Shown one piece after another: positions 5,415 through 8,068 of a DNA stretch of 8,068 nt. Every line of letters begins with the position of its first letter. Within the stretch, counting starts at the first letter, position 1. The notes beneath the pieces were generated by a model. It worked only from the letters and a program-made list of their open reading frames with translations. It was not told where the DNA came from and did no database searches. Origin of the DNA: an uncultured Collinsella sp. (GTDB lineage: Bacteria > Actinomycetota > Coriobacteriia > Coriobacteriales > Coriobacteriaceae); contig CABUVH010000091.1 in assembly GCA_902494935.1 (NCBI GenBank), positions 1 to 8,068 on the forward strand, read 5' to 3'. Position numbers and translations under genes: made by a program.

Positions 5415-6161
5415 CTAGAACAGGAAGCCGATGACGATGAGGGCGATGCTGACGATGAGCACGGCGATGTCCAGGCCCTTGATGGGGTAGCGCTTGTACG
5501 AGCTGGCGCGCGTACGCAGATAGAAGCCGCGCTGTTCTGCCGCCAAGGCTGTGGCATCGGTCTTGCCCACACTCGAGATGAGCAGCGGCACGCACAGTGG
5601 CAGCATGAGCTTAAGCTTCTTGATGGGGTTCTTGGTGTCGTACTCGACGCCGCGTGCGGTCTGCGCCTCCATGATGGCGTTCATCTCCTGACCAAACACC
5701 GGCACAAAGCGCAGCGCCGTGGTAAAGGTGAAGGCATAGCGATACGGTACGTGCAGCACCTCGACGCAGGCGTTGGCAAGGTCGTTGAGCTTGGTCACCA
5801 TGAGCATGAGGATGAGTGGTAACGCCACACCCAGCAGGCGCAGACAGGCCTTCGATCCGGTAATGAGGCCCGTGTCGGTGATAAAGCCCCACACCATGTT
5901 GCCGTCGCGCATAAAGGCCAGCTGAAGCACCAGCATGATAAGCGCGAGCGGAATCAGCAGCTTGAGTAGCGAGAGCAGACGGTCGACGACACCGGCGTAG
6001 GCGCCCAGTGCAAGGGTGAGCGCCAAAAAGCCCAACAGCGCCACGTAGGTGTCGGACAGGAAAATGCCGATGATGATGGCGGCGGCAAGGCCCAGTTTGA
6101 CGACCGGGTTCAAGCGGTGCAGCAGTGTATCGCCCGGCATATAGTCGATGACGTTAACCAC
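5415..6161 (-). CDS. ecfT: Energy-coupling factor transporter transmembrane subunit EcfT
   Basis: This 248-residue membrane protein couples ATP hydrolysis in the EcfA subunits to a substrate-binding S component during vitamin or metal uptake. The N terminus (YMPGDTLLHRLNPVVKLG, 7-24) is typical of the family. Hydrophobic segments lie at about 20-35, 38-58, 64-84, 108-124, 185-199 and 229-248. The coupling helices carry the first signature EAQTARG (165-171) intact, and a second at 209-212 reading EQRG where EARG is usual. The GTG start overlaps the last 8 bases of the ATPase gene, and GAGGAG lies 10 bases upstream, so translation is probably coupled. A terminator follows. The subunit call is firm; the substrate is unknown because no S component is in view. 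Confidence 0.92.
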   Translation of the reverse strand: MVNVIDYMPGDTLLHRLNPVVKLGLAAAIIIGIFLSDTYVALLGFLALTLALGAYAGVVDRLLSLLKLLIPLALIMLVLQLAFMRDGNMVWGFITDTGLITGSKACLRLLGVALPLILMLMVTKLNDLANACVEVLHVPYRYAFTFTTALRFVPVFGQEMNAIMEAQTARGVEYDTKNPIKKLKLMLPLCVPLLISSVGKTDATALAAEQRGFYLRTRASSYKRYPIKGLDIAVLIVSIALIVIGFLF

Positions 6162-7905
6162 GGTGGACCATCTCCTCGGTAATGCGAACGATATCGGTGA
6201 CCTCGCTCACCTGTGCAAAGGCGGGAGAGACGGAGGATGCCAGGCGACGAGAAAGCTCTATGACCTGGGGTGGCTCAACGTAGGCTCGCTGCATGAGCTC
6301 GATGTTCGAGAACAGCTCGTGCGTGCGGCCGCGGTCGAGGATGCGGCCGTCGGCCATCACCACGATGCGCTCGGCAAAGTCAGAGACGACTTCCATGTCG
6401 TGGCAGACCATGATTACAGCGCAGCCGCGCTCGGCCATGGTGCGCACGGTTTCCATGACGGTCATGCACTCGCGGTAGTCAAGGCCGCTCGTGGGCTCGT
6501 CGAGCACCACGATTTTGGGCTCTACGACCACGACGGAGGCGAGTGCCACCATCTGGCGCTGACCACGTGAGAGCGAGAAGGGCGCCTCGTCGGCCGGCAA
6601 GCCAAAGCGGTCGATGACGAGCTGGGCGCGACGCAGCGCCTCGGCACGGTCGATGCCGGCAAGCTCCAGGCCAAAGGCGACCTCGTCGAGCACGGTGTCC
6701 TTGCAGATCTGGCGGTCGGGGTTTTGGAAGAGGGTTGCGACTTCGCGGGCGATGCGGCTCGTGGGAACGGCTGCGGTATCCAGTCCCGTGACGCGTACGC
6801 TGCCCGAGGCGGGCTTAAGCAGGCCTGTGAGCAGCTTGGTGAGCGTGGTCTTGCCGGCGCCGTTTTGGCCGACGATGCCCACGAGCTCGCCGGGATAGAG
6901 GGTCAGGTTGAGGTCGTGGACGGCGGCGCCGCCATTGGGATAGGCAAACTCAACGTGATCGAAGGCGAGCACGGGCTCGGCGTCCTTGGCGCGCGGGCGC
7001 AACGACGGTGCGTGCGGTGAGCCGGCGGGTGCCTGAATGTCGCTGCTTGCGTGTGCGGGGTCGACGATGCCCGTAATCAGGCGCTCGGCCTCATCAACAT
7101 CCAAACAGGGAGTGCCGCTGGCCAGGCCGTCGGCCTCGAGGCTGTTGAAAATGCGCGTGACACGTGGGCAATCGACGCCGATGGCGCGGAGCTCATCGGT
7201 GTGCGCGAAGACCTCGTGCGGCTCGCCCTGTAGCGCGATTTCGCCATGATTGAGCACGAGCACGCGGTTGCAATACTCCGAAAGCAGGGCGACTTTTTGC
7301 TCAACGACGACGATGGTGATGCCGAGTGCACGGTTGGCCTCACGCAGGGTCTCGAAGACCAGCGTGGAGCTGGCGGGGTCGAGCGCCGCGGTGGGTTCGT
7401 CGAGCACGAGCACGCGCGGACGCATGGCGAGGATGGCGGCGATGGCTACCTTTTGCTTCTGTCCGCCCGAGAGGGTGGCGATCTCGCGGTCGCGCAGGTC
7501 GCTGATGCCGACGGTCTCGAGAGTTTCGCTCACGCGCTGCTTGATCTGGTCGTGGGGAACGCCAAAGTTCTCGAGGCCAAAGAGCATCTCGTCCTCGACG
7601 ACCGAAGCGACCATCTGCGTGTCGATATCCTGCAGCACACTGCCGACGATTTGCGACACGTCGGTGAGCGAGACTTCGCAGGTGTCGTGGCCGTCGACCA
7701 TGACGGACCCAAAGAACGTGCCGGTGTAGTGGTGGGGCACGGCGCCCGACAGACAGGCGGCAAGCGTGGACTTGCCGGCGCCCGAGGGTCCGATGATGCC
7801 GATGAAATCTCCCTTGTTCACGCTGAGCGAGATGTGGCTGAGCGCTTGCTCGGTCTGCGTGCCATAGGAGAACGAGACATCGTCGACGTTGATGATCGTT
7901 TCCAT
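6154..7905 (-). CDS. Fused double ECF transporter ATPase (EcfA-EcfA' in one chain)
   Basis: This 583-residue protein has two ABC ATPase domains in tandem and powers an ECF-type importer at the inner face of the membrane. Domain 1 (about 1-245) has Walker A GPSGAGKST (39-47), Q-loop Q92, signature LSGGQKQ (145-151) and Walker B VLVLDEPTAALD (165-176). Its switch position reads VVVEQK, with Gln203 where His is usual. A variable linker (about 250-310, Ala/Pro/Ser-rich near its end) joins domain 2 (about 312-545). That domain has Walker A GQNGAGKTT (346-354), Q-loop FQNPDRQ (393-399), a signature reading LSRGQRQ (445-451), Walker B IVVLDEPTSGLD (465-476) and switch His502. A C-terminal extension of about 35 residues follows. 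The ATG has GAAAGG 5 bases upstream. EcfT follows with an 8-base overlap. The S component is probably beyond the right edge or elsewhere in the genome. Confidence 0.93.
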   Translation of the reverse strand: METIINVDDVSFSYGTQTEQALSHISLSVNKGDFIGIIGPSGAGKSTLAACLSGAVPHHYTGTFFGSVMVDGHDTCEVSLTDVSQIVGSVLQDIDTQMVASVVEDEMLFGLENFGVPHDQIKQRVSETLETVGISDLRDREIATLSGGQKQKVAIAAILAMRPRVLVLDEPTAALDPASSTLVFETLREANRALGITIVVVEQKVALLSEYCNRVLVLNHGEIALQGEPHEVFAHTDELRAIGVDCPRVTRIFNSLEADGLASGTPCLDVDEAERLITGIVDPAHASSDIQAPAGSPHAPSLRPRAKDAEPVLAFDHVEFAYPNGGAAVHDLNLTLYPGELVGIVGQNGAGKTTLTKLLTGLLKPASGSVRVTGLDTAAVPTSRIAREVATLFQNPDRQICKDTVLDEVAFGLELAGIDRAEALRRAQLVIDRFGLPADEAPFSLSRGQRQMVALASVVVVEPKIVVLDEPTSGLDYRECMTVMETVRTMAERGCAVIMVCHDMEVVSDFAERIVVMADGRILDRGRTHELFSNIELMQRAYVEPPQVIELSRRLASSVSPAFAQVSEVTDIVRITEEMVHRG

Positions 7906-7923
7906 GGATACCTTTCATAGTCA

Positions 7924-7994
7924 TTGGGGACGTTCTTTAATGACTAGTCGTTTAAGAACGTCCCCAAAAGCTAGTCGTTTGGGACAGTTTTTGG
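7924..7994. repeat. Intergenic inverted and direct repeat unit upstream of the ECF operon
   Basis: TTGGGGACGTTCTT (7924-7937) and AAGAACGTCCCCAA (7954-7967) form a perfect 14-bp inverted repeat with a 16-base loop. The loop contains the palindrome GACTAGTC (7942-7949). CTAGTCGTTT occurs at 7944-7953 and again at 7971-7980, a direct repeat with a 27-base period. Each copy is followed by related sequence (AAGAACG, GGGACAG). It ends 4 bases beyond GGGACAGTTT at 7981-7990, a motif also seen after the racemase gene. It lies 19 bases upstream of the ATPase start, so in the - strand transcript it would be a leader hairpin. It could be a dispersed repeat, a regulatory hairpin or a terminator of an upstream gene. 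Confidence 0.7.
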
Positions 7995-8068
7995 TGGTGA
8001 AGCACGGAGACGGCTTTACGAGGGGCCCCAGGTTGGCGCGAGAAAGAGGAGCGAAGCGTACTTGGGTA
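7995..8068. other. Unassigned sequence at the right edge
   Basis: The last 74 bases hold no recognisable gene. They contain the palindrome GGGGCCCC and a purine-rich GAGAAAGAGGAGCGAAGCG stretch. The sequence is cut by the window edge, so I cannot tell whether it is a spacer, part of a larger repeat or the end of an upstream gene. Confidence 0.3.

Noticed and set aside
7246..7920. Open frame of 224 codons on the + strand opposite the ATPase gene
   Set aside because: It is antisense to a clear ABC ATPase with all motifs in order, and its product has no recognisable domain.

Overview
The window looks like chromosomal DNA from a high-GC Gram-positive gut actinobacterium of the Coriobacteriia, most probably Collinsella or a close relative. 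This placement is an inference from the style of the proteins, the GC-rich coding sequence, AAGG-type ribosome binding sites and GTG/ATG starts. No rRNA or marker gene is present to prove it. The layout is compact: six protein genes, no gene-free stretch over about 235 bases, and no tRNA, rRNA, CRISPR array or insertion sequence.

Left part (1-2340): the 3' end of a membrane-anchored Ser/Thr protein kinase gene (+) converges on a gene (-) for a secreted coiled-coil protein with a lysozyme-like C-terminal domain. A strong bidirectional terminator at 933-955 separates them. Upstream of the hydrolase gene is a relatively AT-rich spacer (2100-2333) full of palindromes built on a repeated TCAACTT/AAGTTGA half-site.

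Middle part (2334-5290): a MOSC-domain protein gene (-) is divergent from two + strand genes. The first encodes an ATP-grasp carboxylate-amine ligase that resembles the D-aspartate ligases that attach D-Asp to the peptidoglycan stem peptide. The second encodes an Asp/Glu racemase with both catalytic cysteines. Together they form a plausible make-and-attach module for a D-aspartate cross-bridge. With the adjacent peptidoglycan hydrolase and the Ser/Thr kinase, a type often linked to wall synthesis in actinobacteria, the left two thirds has a cell-envelope theme.

Right part (5348-8068): a bidirectional terminator (5348-5384) separates the racemase from a - strand ECF transporter energizing module. 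That module is a fused double ATPase (EcfA-EcfA' in one 583-residue chain) followed, with an 8-base overlap, by the transmembrane EcfT subunit. No substrate-binding S component is visible, so the substrate (probably a vitamin or metal) cannot be named. The spacer upstream of the ATPase carries a perfect 14-bp inverted repeat and a 10-base direct repeat. It shares a GGGACAG motif with a smaller hairpin after the racemase, which suggests a dispersed intergenic repeat family.

The most interesting points are the D-Asp racemase/ligase pair, the asymmetric active sites of the fused ECF ATPase, the palindrome-rich spacer before the hydrolase gene, and the intergenic inverted repeat at the right end.
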